Assembly (NCBI GenBank): GCA_045577615.1
Contig: JAZNIT010000006.1
Location: 1-21,573 of the forward strand
DNA length: 21,573 nucleotides
Source: RGIG2206 sp045577615
GTDB lineage: Bacteria; Bacillota; Clostridia; Oscillospirales; Acutalibacteraceae
Reading direction: 5' to 3'
Part shown: positions 14,860 through 20,989 of the stretch, one piece after another
Numbering within the stretch: the first letter of the stretch is position 1
How the letters are laid out: the number at the start of each line of letters is the position of its first letter
Position numbers and translations under genes: made by a program
Notes under the pieces: generated by a model
Databases searched by the model: none
Seen by the model: only the letters and a program-made list of their open reading frames with translations
What the model was told of the DNA's origin: nothing

Positions 14860-16194
14860 ATGTCCTGCAAGGTTGGAATGATTAGCTTAGGCTGCCCGAA
14901 AAATCAGGTGGATGCCGAGCTTATGCTTGGTCGTCTGCACGATGGCGGCTATTACATAACCAATGACGAGTCAAGCGCCGATGTGGTGGTTATCAACACC
15001 TGCGGCTTTATCGACGATGCAAAAAAAGAGGCTATCGAGAATATACTTGAAATGGGCGCCCTCAAGGGTGAGGGACGCATCAAGGGTATCGTTGTTACGG
15101 GCTGTCTTGCTCAGCGCTTCGGTGAAGAGGTTAAGGCAGAGCTGCCCGAAATCGACGTGGTGCTTGGCATCGGCGAGAACAGTGACATCTGCGCTGCCGT
15201 TGAGGCCGCCTATAAGGGCGAGGGCTATTGCAAAATCGGCGACAATGCCACCCTTTGCTTTGAGGGTGAGCGCGTGCTTACCACTCCCCGTTACACCGCC
15301 TATTTGCGTATTTCCGACGGTTGCGACAACTGCTGCACCTATTGCACCATCCCCAAAATCCGCGGCCGCTTCCGCTCCCGCAAGATGGAGGATATTGTGG
15401 CCGAGGCTAAAAATCTAGCCTCTCGCGGTGTTAAAGAGCTGGTTATCGTGGCTCAGGACACCACTCGATATGGGCAGGATTTGTATGGCGAGCTTCGCTT
15501 GCCTCAGCTGCTCGACGCCTTGTGCGAGGTAGATGGCATTCGTTGGATAAGAATGCTTTATACCTACCCCGATTTGATTACCGACAGCCTGCTTGACACT
15601 ATGGCAAAGCAGCCTAAGGTGCTTAACTACCTTGATATCCCCCTGCAGCACTGTGACGGAGATGTGCTCAAGGCTATGAACCGACAGGGCGACCGCGACA
15701 GTCTGACGGCCCTCATCGGCAAAATCCGAGCAAAGCTGCCCGATATAACTCTGCGCACCACCTTTATCACCGGCTTCCCCGGTGAAAGTGAGGAGCAGTT
15801 CACCCAGCTGTGCGAATTTGTTACCGAAATCGGATTTGACCGACTTGGCTGCTTCCCCTACTCGGCAGAGGAGGGCACCTTCGCCGCTGCTATGCCCAAT
15901 CAGGTAGAGGACGAGGTTAAGCTCCGCCGCGCCGAGATTATAATGGATATTCAGTCACGCCGCGTTGCCGAAAACAACGAGAAAAAGCTGGGCACCGTGC
16001 AAGAGGTGCTGGTTGAAGGCTATGACGATTACATCAAGTGCTATTTCGGCAGAACAACCGCCGACGCCCCCGAAATCGATGCAAAGGTTTTCTTCTGTAC
16101 CGACGGTGTGGGACTTGCCGACGGCGATATGGTAAAGGTAGAAATCACCGACACAATCGAGTACGACCTGCTCGGTGCTATGATAGGAGAATAA
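14860..16194 (+). CDS. rimO: Ribosomal protein S12 methylthiotransferase
   Basis: A 444-residue radical-SAM enzyme that adds a methylthio group to a conserved Asp of ribosomal protein S12. The N-terminal UPF0004 domain has its three cluster cysteines Cys12, Cys48 and Cys82 (SLGCPKNQVD is the RimO-specific start, as opposed to MiaB). The radical-SAM cluster motif Cx3Cx2C is Cys155/Cys159/Cys162 in SDGCDNCCTYCTIP. The C-terminal TRAM domain (about 375-444, VQEVLVEGYDD...) binds substrate. Length is typical. ATG 14860 has AAGAGGT 7 nt upstream, 11 nt after recX. It lies 3 nt before pgsA. Confidence 0.95.
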   Translation: MSCKVGMISLGCPKNQVDAELMLGRLHDGGYYITNDESSADVVVINTCGFIDDAKKEAIENILEMGALKGEGRIKGIVVTGCLAQRFGEEVKAELPEIDVVLGIGENSDICAAVEAAYKGEGYCKIGDNATLCFEGERVLTTPRYTAYLRISDGCDNCCTYCTIPKIRGRFRSRKMEDIVAEAKNLASRGVKELVIVAQDTTRYGQDLYGELRLPQLLDALCEVDGIRWIRMLYTYPDLITDSLLDTMAKQPKVLNYLDIPLQHCDGDVLKAMNRQGDRDSLTALIGKIRAKLPDITLRTTFITGFPGESEEQFTQLCEFVTEIGFDRLGCFPYSAEEGTFAAAMPNQVEDEVKLRRAEIIMDIQSRRVAENNEKKLGTVQEVLVEGYDDYIKCYFGRTTADAPEIDAKVFFCTDGVGLADGDMVKVEITDTIEYDLLGAMIGE

Positions 16195-16197
16195 CTG

Positions 16198-16794
16198 ATG
16201 AACTTACCCAACAAATTAACAGTGCTTCGCATAATTCTTGTGCCCATCTTTTTGGTCTTTCTGATGTGGGAGTTTCCTCATCACTATCTTGTGGCCAACC
16301 TTGTGTTTGTGGCCGCCTCGCTGACCGACCTGCTTGACGGCAAAATTGCCCGTAAACATGGGCTTATTACCGATTTGGGCAAGTTTCTTGACCCCCTTGC
16401 AGATAAGATGCTCACCACCGCTGCATTTTTAGGGTTTATGGCCTGCTCAATGGGCGAGCGCTTTAACGGTGGAATGGTTGACATCCTTATGTGGGTTAAC
16501 TTTATCGTGCTCACTCGCGAGTTTATCGTCACCTCTGTGCGCCTTATGGCAGCAGGTGGCGGCACCGTTGTGGCTGCCAACATCTACGGCAAGCTTAAGA
16601 CCGTGCTGCAGATGGTGGCCATCATCACCGCAATGGCCTTTGAGTGGTTTATCAGCTTTGGCATTTTGCCTGCTATCATTTGCGATATGATGGTTTACAC
16701 CTATACCGCGCTTATTTTGGTATCCACCCTTATGGCTGTTATTTCGGGCGTGGTTTACGTTTATCAAAATAAGCATTTTATTAAAACAAAATAA
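16198..16794 (+). CDS. pgsA: CDP-diacylglycerol--glycerol-3-phosphate 3-phosphatidyltransferase
   Basis: A 198-residue integral membrane enzyme that makes phosphatidylglycerol phosphate, the committed step to phosphatidylglycerol and cardiolipin. The CDP-alcohol phosphotransferase motif D-G-x2-A-R-x8-G-x3-D-x3-D is complete: Asp47, Gly48, Ala51, Arg52, Gly61, Asp65, Asp69. MNLPNKLTVLRI is the standard PgsA start. About five to six hydrophobic segments follow. ATG 16198 has GGAG upstream, overlapping the end of rimO. The rimO-pgsA pairing is common in Firmicutes. It appears to be the last gene of the recA run; a new promoter starts within 5 nt of its stop codon. Confidence 0.95.
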   Translation: MNLPNKLTVLRIILVPIFLVFLMWEFPHHYLVANLVFVAASLTDLLDGKIARKHGLITDLGKFLDPLADKMLTTAAFLGFMACSMGERFNGGMVDILMWVNFIVLTREFIVTSVRLMAAGGGTVVAANIYGKLKTVLQMVAIITAMAFEWFISFGILPAIICDMMVYTYTALILVSTLMAVISGVVYVYQNKHFIKTK

Positions 16795-16798
16795 AGGG

Positions 16799-16827
16799 TT
16801 TACTTTTTAAGTAACAGCGTATATAAT
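16799..16827 (+). promoter_or_regulatory. Promoter of the cysE-cysS T-box operon
   Basis: TTTACT (16799-16804, 4 of 6 to TTGACA), 17-nt spacer, TATAAT (16822-16827). It begins just after the pgsA stop and would start a leader near 16834, just before the T-box stem I. Confidence 0.65.
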
Positions 16828-16839
16828 AATAGTACAAAT

Positions 16840-17086
16840 GCGTTTATCGGGATTAGTAACCATCCTCCCACCGTCAGAGATTGAGCTTCATCGGCTGAAA
16901 GGGCTCATTGTGTGCGGACTTGGCGAATGCACCCGTCAGCACGCGGCAGGAACTGCCCTTGGGCATAGTAAAAGCCGTGCGTTTTGCCCCGTTATCGGCA
17001 CTTAAAGTTATAAGTTCGGAGTGGAACCGCGGTGGTTTTGAGTCACCGCCTCCGTCGTTTGCTGTGGGGCAAACGGCGGATTTTTT
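16840..17086 (+). promoter_or_regulatory. T-box riboswitch, probable tRNA-Cys specificity
   Basis: The T-box core CGGAGTGGAACCGCGG (17017-17032) is nearly canonical and is followed by a strong terminator (17051-17086). The four-base UGGA (17022-17025) would pair with UCCA at the tRNA 3' end, meaning discriminator base U73, as in tRNA-Cys. In stem I, UGC at 16928-16930 within GCGAATGCA is a good candidate cysteine specifier codon for anticodon GCA. CGGG (about 16848-16851) and CCCG (16932-16935) could close the helix below that loop. Stem I also holds a hairpin around 16884-16907. Uncharged tRNA-Cys would stabilise the antiterminator and switch on cysE-cysS. The class call is firm; the exact stem I pairing is inference. 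Confidence 0.9.
17051..17086 (+). terminator. T-box-controlled terminator
   Basis: TCCGTCGTTTGC (17051-17062) pairs with GCAAACGGCGGA (17069-17080) through 12 pairs including one G-T, followed by TTTTTT. The left arm lies just after the antiterminator sequences, so the two structures can compete. Confidence 0.88.
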
Positions 17087-17117
17087 GTTTTTTACCGCTC
17101 TGTGTAAGGAGAATAAT

Positions 17118-17753
17118 ATGTTCAAACGCTTAAAAGAGGATATTCAAACCGTTCGCGACAGGGACCCTGCCGCTCGCTCGGTTATTGAAATATTGCTGTG
17201 CTACCCCGGTATCAAGGCTGTGCGTATGCACCGCCACGCCCACTGGTTTTATAAGCACGGCCACAAGCTTATCGCCCGTATGATTTCACAGCGTGCATCC
17301 CGTAAATACGGCATCGAGATACATCCCGGTGCCACCATCGGCCGCCGATTGTTTATCGACCACGGCACAGGGGTGGTTATCGGCGAAACGGCCGAAATCG
17401 GTGACGACGTAACCATCTATCAGGGTGTAACCCTTGGCGGTACGGGTAAGGATGTGGGCAAGCGTCACCCCACCATTGGCAACAACGTGCTTATCGGCTC
17501 AGGTGCCAAGGTGCTCGGCCCCTTCCGCGTGGGGGATAACTCTCGCATTGCCTCGGGCGCCGTGGTGCTCAGTGAGGTGCCTGATAACAGCACTGCCGTT
17601 GGCGTGCCTGCTCGCATCGTTAAAAAGGACGGTGTGCGCATCGGTCTGCTTGACCAGATTCACTTTACCGACCCCGTAGCACAAGAGCTTAATCGCTTGC
17701 AGGGCGAGGTTGACCGTCTGCGCGAAAAAATCAATCAGTTAGAAAATAAATAA
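17118..17753 (+). CDS. cysE: Serine O-acetyltransferase
   Basis: A 211-residue short-form CysE that transfers acetyl from acetyl-CoA to L-serine, giving O-acetylserine for cysteine synthesis. The N-terminal helical part (DIQTVRDRDPAARS) is followed by the left-handed beta-helix of hexapeptide repeats (IHPGATIGRRLFIDHG, VVIGETAEIGDDVTIYQGVT, VLIGSGAKVLGP and so on). The active-site pair Asp/His is in FIDHGTG, and the acetyl-CoA loop is LGGTGKD. The last 20 residues (LNRLQGEVDRLREKINQLE) form a short coiled coil. I start at ATG 17118 with AAGGAG 7 nt upstream; longer frames run back into the T-box. cysS follows 12 nt later. Confidence 0.95.
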   Translation: MFKRLKEDIQTVRDRDPAARSVIEILLCYPGIKAVRMHRHAHWFYKHGHKLIARMISQRASRKYGIEIHPGATIGRRLFIDHGTGVVIGETAEIGDDVTIYQGVTLGGTGKDVGKRHPTIGNNVLIGSGAKVLGPFRVGDNSRIASGAVVLSEVPDNSTAVGVPARIVKKDGVRIGLLDQIHFTDPVAQELNRLQGEVDRLREKINQLENK

Positions 17754-17765
17754 GAGGTATAGATT

Positions 17766-19145
17766 ATGAAAATTTTTAACACACTCACCCGTCAAAAAGA
17801 AGAGTTTGTGCCCGTTCAGCCGGGCAAAGCAGGCATCTATGCTTGCGGCCCCACCGTGTACAACTTTATCCACATCGGCAACGCCCGTCCCTTGTGCGTT
17901 TTTGACGTTTTGCGCCGCTACCTTGAGTGGCGCGGTATGGAGGTAAACTTTGTTCAAAACTTTACCGACATCGACGACAAGCTTATCAAGAAGGCAAATG
18001 AAGAGGGCATCACCGTGCCCGAGGTTGCCGAGCGCTACATCAACGAGTTCTGGACCGACGTTAAGGGTATGAACATTCGCCCTGCCACCACCCACCCCAG
18101 AGCAACCGAAAACATCAACGAAATTATCAGCCTTATTACCGCCCTTATCGAGCGCGGCTATGCCTACGCTTCAGGTGGCGACGTTTACTTCCGCACCCTT
18201 AAGTTTGAGGAGTACGGCAAGCTTTCACATCAGCCCCTTGAGGATTTGGAGGCAGGCGCCCGAATCGACGTTACCGAGGTTAAGGAGCACCCTATGGACT
18301 TCGCCTTGTGGAAGGGTGTTAAGCCCGGTGAGCCCTTCTGGCCCTCACCTTGGGGCAACGGCCGTCCCGGTTGGCACATCGAATGCTCGGCAATGAGCCA
18401 AAAATACATCGGCGATACTCTTGACATTCACTGCGGTGGTCAGGACTTGATTTTCCCCCACCACGAAAACGAGATTGCCCAATCCGAATGTGCTTGCGGC
18501 AAGCCCTTTGCTAATTATTGGATGCACAACGGCTACATCAACGTTGACAACCGCAAGATGAGCAAATCCTTGGGCAACTTCTTCACTGTGCGCGAGGTGG
18601 CAGAGAAATACGGCTACGAGCCCATCAGATATTTGATGATTTCATCTCACTATCGCAGCCCCATCAACTACTCAATCGACATTTTGGAGCAGAGCCAAAA
18701 CGCTCTTGACCGCCTCTACACCTGCCGCGAAAACCTCGTTTTCCGTCTTGACAGTGCAGAAAGCGGCGCTCTTACCGCTGATTTCGGCAAGTTTAAGGAT
18801 GAGTTCATCACCGCTATGGAGGATGACCTTAACACCGCTGATGCCATCGCCGCCATCTTCAATCTTGCCAAAGAGATTAACATTATGCTTGGCGGCAACC
18901 CCACCAAAGAGGATTGCACCGCCGCCCTCCAACTGTTTGACGAGCTTTGCGGAGTGCTTGGCTTGGTTTATAATCTTGACAAGGCCGACGATTTGGATGC
19001 AGAGGTAGAGGAGCTTATCGCTCAGCGTACTGCCGCCCGCAAGGCCAAGGATTTTGCCAAGGCAGACCAAATCCGCGACCAGCTTAAAGAGATGGGCATC
19101 GTTTTGGAGGACACCCCCCAAGGCGTTAAGTGGAGCAGAATGTAA
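17766..19145 (+). CDS. cysS: Cysteinyl-tRNA synthetase
   Basis: A 459-residue class I aminoacyl-tRNA synthetase that charges tRNA-Cys. The HIGH-type motif is HIGN (36-39), the KMSKS loop is 264-268 (NRKMSKSLGN), and the catalytic zinc ligands are Cys27, Cys207 and the histidines in FPHHENE (230-236). The DALR/anticodon-binding region is C-terminal (about 345-459), ending KGVKWSRM-like (PQGVKWSRM). All key residues are present and the length is normal. ATG 17766 has AAGAGGT upstream. It is the second gene of the T-box operon, so both cysteine supply (cysE) and use (cysS) respond to uncharged tRNA-Cys. Confidence 0.97.
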   Translation: MKIFNTLTRQKEEFVPVQPGKAGIYACGPTVYNFIHIGNARPLCVFDVLRRYLEWRGMEVNFVQNFTDIDDKLIKKANEEGITVPEVAERYINEFWTDVKGMNIRPATTHPRATENINEIISLITALIERGYAYASGGDVYFRTLKFEEYGKLSHQPLEDLEAGARIDVTEVKEHPMDFALWKGVKPGEPFWPSPWGNGRPGWHIECSAMSQKYIGDTLDIHCGGQDLIFPHHENEIAQSECACGKPFANYWMHNGYINVDNRKMSKSLGNFFTVREVAEKYGYEPIRYLMISSHYRSPINYSIDILEQSQNALDRLYTCRENLVFRLDSAESGALTADFGKFKDEFITAMEDDLNTADAIAAIFNLAKEINIMLGGNPTKEDCTAALQLFDELCGVLGLVYNLDKADDLDAEVEELIAQRTAARKAKDFAKADQIRDQLKEMGIVLEDTPQGVKWSRM

Positions 19146-19170
19146 TAATAAATTGAAACAAAAAAAGGCA

Positions 19171-19210
19171 CAAAAAAGGGAGAACACTTCTTTATGAAGT
19201 GTCTCCCTTT
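19171..19210. terminator. Terminator between cysS and the convergent RAYT gene
   Basis: AGGGAGAACACTTC (19177-19190) pairs with GAAGTGTCTCCCT (19196-19208) apart from one bulged A. On the minus strand it ends in TTTTTT, a good terminator for the RAYT gene that stops at 19221. On the plus strand the T-run is broken (TTTACGAGTCTTTTT), so it may also act on cysS but less cleanly. Confidence 0.75.
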
Positions 19211-19220
19211 ACGAGTCTTT

Positions 19221-19709
19221 TTATTTTATATAGAAGCAATCGTTTTGCCATTTTGATGGGTTTGAGTCAATATAATTCCAAATTTGCAGGTAATCCTCAT
19301 AACTGCGGATTATATGGTCGTGAAAGGAGCGCTGAAAAACATTTCGCCCCAAATCCTTATTGATGAACCGCTTTAGTGTTGAAACCGCGTGTGAAATTAT
19401 GCTATTCGTAGGGGACGGCGCCTTCGACGTCCCGTTATTTTCAACGGCAATAATTAAATGAATGTGGTTAGGCATAATGACAAATTTGTCAATTGAGATT
19501 TCGGGTATGGTGTTTGATGATAAAATATATTTTTCAACAACTTTCCCCTCGGTTGATAAATGAGTTTTCGGGACGTCGTGGGCGCCGTCCCCTACAACCC
19601 GTCCAAAAATGCAATCTTTATTATGGGTGCAAATCGTAATAAAATAGTATCCGTTACTGTTGTAATCAAAATTCTTCAATCGCGTGGGTTTGCGTTGGGG
19701 TAATTCCAT
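19221..19709 (-). CDS. REP-associated Y1 tyrosine transposase (RAYT, IS200-like)
   Basis: A 162-residue HUH/Y1 single-strand nuclease of the IS200-like/TnpA_REP family. The HUH motif is H82-I-H84 in FVIMPNHIHLII, and the catalytic Tyr is in the C-terminal YLQIWNYIDSNPSKW. The N-terminus RLKNFDYNSNGYYFITICTHN is typical. Such proteins are thought to spread REP palindromes rather than their own gene. Two segments, about residues 38-47 (VGDGAHDVP) and 91-101 (NGTSKAPSPT), are encoded by inverted copies of a REP-like palindrome. ATG 19709 has GGTGA 5-6 nt upstream; in-frame TTG 19721 and GTG 19718 start within or before that site. It has its own promoter and terminator and looks intact. Confidence 0.88.
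   Translation of the reverse strand: MELPQRKPTRLKNFDYNSNGYYFITICTHNKDCIFGRVVGDGAHDVPKTHLSTEGKVVEKYILSSNTIPEISIDKFVIMPNHIHLIIAVENNGTSKAPSPTNSIISHAVSTLKRFINKDLGRNVFQRSFHDHIIRSYEDYLQIWNYIDSNPSKWQNDCFYIK
19408..19434. repeat. REP-like palindrome, copy 1 (inside the RAYT gene)
   Basis: 27 nt that match the reverse complement of 19569-19595 at 25 of 27 positions. GGGACG and CGTCCC at its ends form a 6-bp stem, so each copy is itself a hairpin. It sits in frame in the RAYT coding sequence. Confidence 0.85.
19569..19595. repeat. REP-like palindrome, copy 2 (inside the RAYT gene)
   Basis: 27 nt, inverted relative to 19408-19434, differing at the two bases after GGCGCC (CA against TT). It contains the same GGGACG/CGTCCC stem. 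The two copies are 134 nt apart and could also pair with each other. Confidence 0.85.
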
Positions 19710-19725
19710 AATTATCACCAAGAAG

Positions 19726-19754
19726 ATTATACCATATTATGCAAACAAACACAA
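19726..19754 (-). promoter_or_regulatory. Promoter of the RAYT gene
   Basis: On the minus strand: TTGTGT (19754-19749), 17-nt spacer, TATAAT (19731-19726). The start point would be near 19719, giving a leader of only about 10 nt that begins at the GGTGA ribosome binding site. Confidence 0.6.
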
Positions 19755-19755
19755 T

Positions 19756-19785
19756 AAAAAGGAGTGGTTAATCCACTCCTTTTTA
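19756..19785. terminator. Bidirectional terminator after the 143-residue protein gene
   Basis: AAAAGGAGTGG (19757-19767) pairs perfectly with CCACTCCTTTT (19773-19783) around TTAAT, with A- and T-runs on both sides. It lies 4-5 nt past the stop of the minus-strand gene ending at 19789 and separates it from the RAYT promoter. Confidence 0.88.
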
Positions 19786-19788
19786 CGT

Positions 19789-20220
19789 TTACAAATAGCC
19801 CTTCATAATTTTGATGCCCATTTCCTGTTGGGCAATGGCGCGGCGGGCAATCTCTTTGGCATAGGGAGCGGCAGAGGCGTTTTCGTGAAGTGCCTTAAGC
19901 AGCTCGACGTTGCCCATGGTGCAACCCTGAATAATCATGCCTGCCGCCTTGGAAGGGTCTCCCTTGCGGTTAAGCTGACTGTCGATGGCAGTGCGGCACA
20001 TCATCTTAATGGTCTTGGGATTTTTGCCTGAGCGGTGGCCAAGCTGAGTCAAGGTGTTGCGTGCGCTGTTGCAAACCTGAGCATATTCACGGCGGATGCT
20101 GTCAAGCTCGCGGCGCAGCTCAGGCTGTTTGACGCGACGCATAACCGAAATTGTGCCGTCGCGACCAAAGGCGGCTGCTTTTTCGGTTTCGGAAAGCAGT
20201 TTTATGGTGCTGTTTTTCAT
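19789..20220 (-). CDS. Helical protein of unknown function
   Basis: 143 residues, not confidently recognised. The sequence is almost wholly alpha-helical and basic, with regular heptad-like spacing (KLLSETEKAAAFGRDGT, QPELRRELDSIRREYAQVCN, NVELLKALHENASAAPYAKE, ARRAIAQQEMGIKIMKGYL). It has two to three Cys, no signal peptide and no TM segment. The pattern resembles a ferritin-like or DUF2383-type four-helix bundle, but metal-ligand motifs (ExxH) are not obvious, so this is only a fold guess. ATG 20220 has AAGGAG 6-7 nt upstream; the 14-codon longer frame has no such site. Monocistronic, with a strong terminator; expression signals upstream are unclear. Confidence 0.8.
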   Translation of the reverse strand: MKNSTIKLLSETEKAAAFGRDGTISVMRRVKQPELRRELDSIRREYAQVCNSARNTLTQLGHRSGKNPKTIKMMCRTAIDSQLNRKGDPSKAAGMIIQGCTMGNVELLKALHENASAAPYAKEIARRAIAQQEMGIKIMKGYL

Positions 20221-20666
20221 AATTTTCTCCTTAAAATTTGATGGTGCTCTTATTTTTTTCAAAAGGGGGCAAAATTATTCAAAACAAAGCCAAATGACAG
20301 CATTTTTCACACTTTTTGATAATTATAAATATAACAAGAGATTACAAGTTGTAATTATTACAAAACGGTGAATTTTCAACCTAAAAATGCCTTTCACGTA
20401 TACATAATTTTTGAAAACTTGGGGTTTTTTCACCTTTCAACATTGTGAAAACCTTCATATATAGCCGATTTTTCACATTTTCCACAGAGTTTTCAACAAT
20501 CCATTATGTTAACCGGTTGGTATTACAGATAGTAATATTAGTGATATTTTTGCACACATTTATAAAAAAATTACACCGGCAGTAAAAAGCGGTAAAAAAG
20601 TGAATAAAAAACCTAAAACGCACCCAAAATATCCATATAAAAATTGAATTGAGAGGTGGCCGTGCC
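20221..20666. other. AT-rich intergenic region with DnaA-box-like cluster and palindromes
   Basis: 446 nt between divergent genes, with no coding signal. It holds about nine copies of TTTTC(A/C)(A)CA-like words: plus-strand near 20303, 20373, 20392, 20425, 20435, 20469, 20478 and 20490, and minus-strand near 20411 and 20444. TTTTCCACA at 20478-20486 is one base from the DnaA box TTATCCACA and is flanked by TTTTTCACA and TTTTCAACA. Further right are the palindrome AACCGGTT (20511-20518) and the hyphenated palindrome TATTAC-agata-GTAATA (20521-20537), which looks like an operator. Weak TATAAA at 20561 could be a -10 for the plus-strand gene. Confidence 0.5.
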
Positions 20667-20936
20667 ATGTTAAGAGGAGTCAGCCGCAGAGTTGTGGAAA
20701 TCAACGAGTGCAAAAGTGAAATGTTTGAGCGCGCAATATTTTTTGTACGCCCCGACGCCCCCGATTTTACCAAGACACAGCTGCAAAACGAGGCCGAGGC
20801 CATTATTCAGGGGCTGTCGGCACAACCAAGCTTTTTGCCCAAGCGCCGCCGAAGGATAAGCCGCCGCGGATTGTGGGCGCTGCTTGCCCTTTCGGTGGCA
20901 GGTGGAATAATCAGTCTTGTGTGCAATCTGATATGA
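20667..20936 (+). CDS. Small tail-anchored membrane protein, unknown function
   Basis: 89 residues. The N-terminal part (1-57) is charged and soluble (RRVVEINECKSEMFERAIFF, then helix KTQLQNEAEAIIQ). A polybasic stretch KRRRRISRR (59-67) follows, and then a single C-terminal TM segment (about 69-88, GLWALLALSVAGGIISLVCN), so by the positive-inside rule the body is cytoplasmic. ATG 20667 has GAGAGGTGG about 7 nt upstream; the in-frame TTG at 20649 precedes that site. I vaguely recall similar short proteins in Ruminococcaceae but no function. Its stop is 52 nt before the HD-domain gene, which has its own promoter. Confidence 0.72.
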   Translation: MLRGVSRRVVEINECKSEMFERAIFFVRPDAPDFTKTQLQNEAEAIIQGLSAQPSFLPKRRRRISRRGLWALLALSVAGGIISLVCNLI

Positions 20937-20939
20937 GGC

Positions 20940-20968
20940 TTTACAACCGCTCCCGTTGGTGGTATACT
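20940..20968 (+). promoter_or_regulatory. SigmaA promoter of the HD-domain gene
   Basis: TTTACA (20940-20945, 5 of 6), 17-nt spacer, TATACT (20963-20968, 5 of 6). Start point expected near 20975, giving a leader of about 14 nt that just includes AAAGGAG. Confidence 0.75.
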
Positions 20969-20989
20969 CTATTTAAAGGAGTGGTTGTA
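20942..20989 (+). promoter_or_regulatory. Hairpin that would sequester the HD gene's ribosome binding site
   Basis: ACAACCGCTCC (20943-20953) pairs over its full length with GGAGTGGTTGT (20978-20988), 11 pairs including one G-U, plus T20942 with A20989 of the start codon. The right arm covers the GGAG of the ribosome binding site. The left arm lies upstream of the predicted start point, so only read-through mRNA from the upstream gene could form the hairpin. Confidence 0.6.

Noticed and set aside
16908..17117. N-terminal extension of cysE by 70 codons
   Set aside because: It would translate the T-box riboswitch and its terminator. ATG 17118 has a good ribosome binding site and gives a normal CysE start.
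20221..20666. Chromosomal or plasmid replication origin
   Set aside because: DnaA-box-like words are present but there are no dnaA/dnaN/rep genes and no clear iterons, so I report it only as a cluster worth checking.
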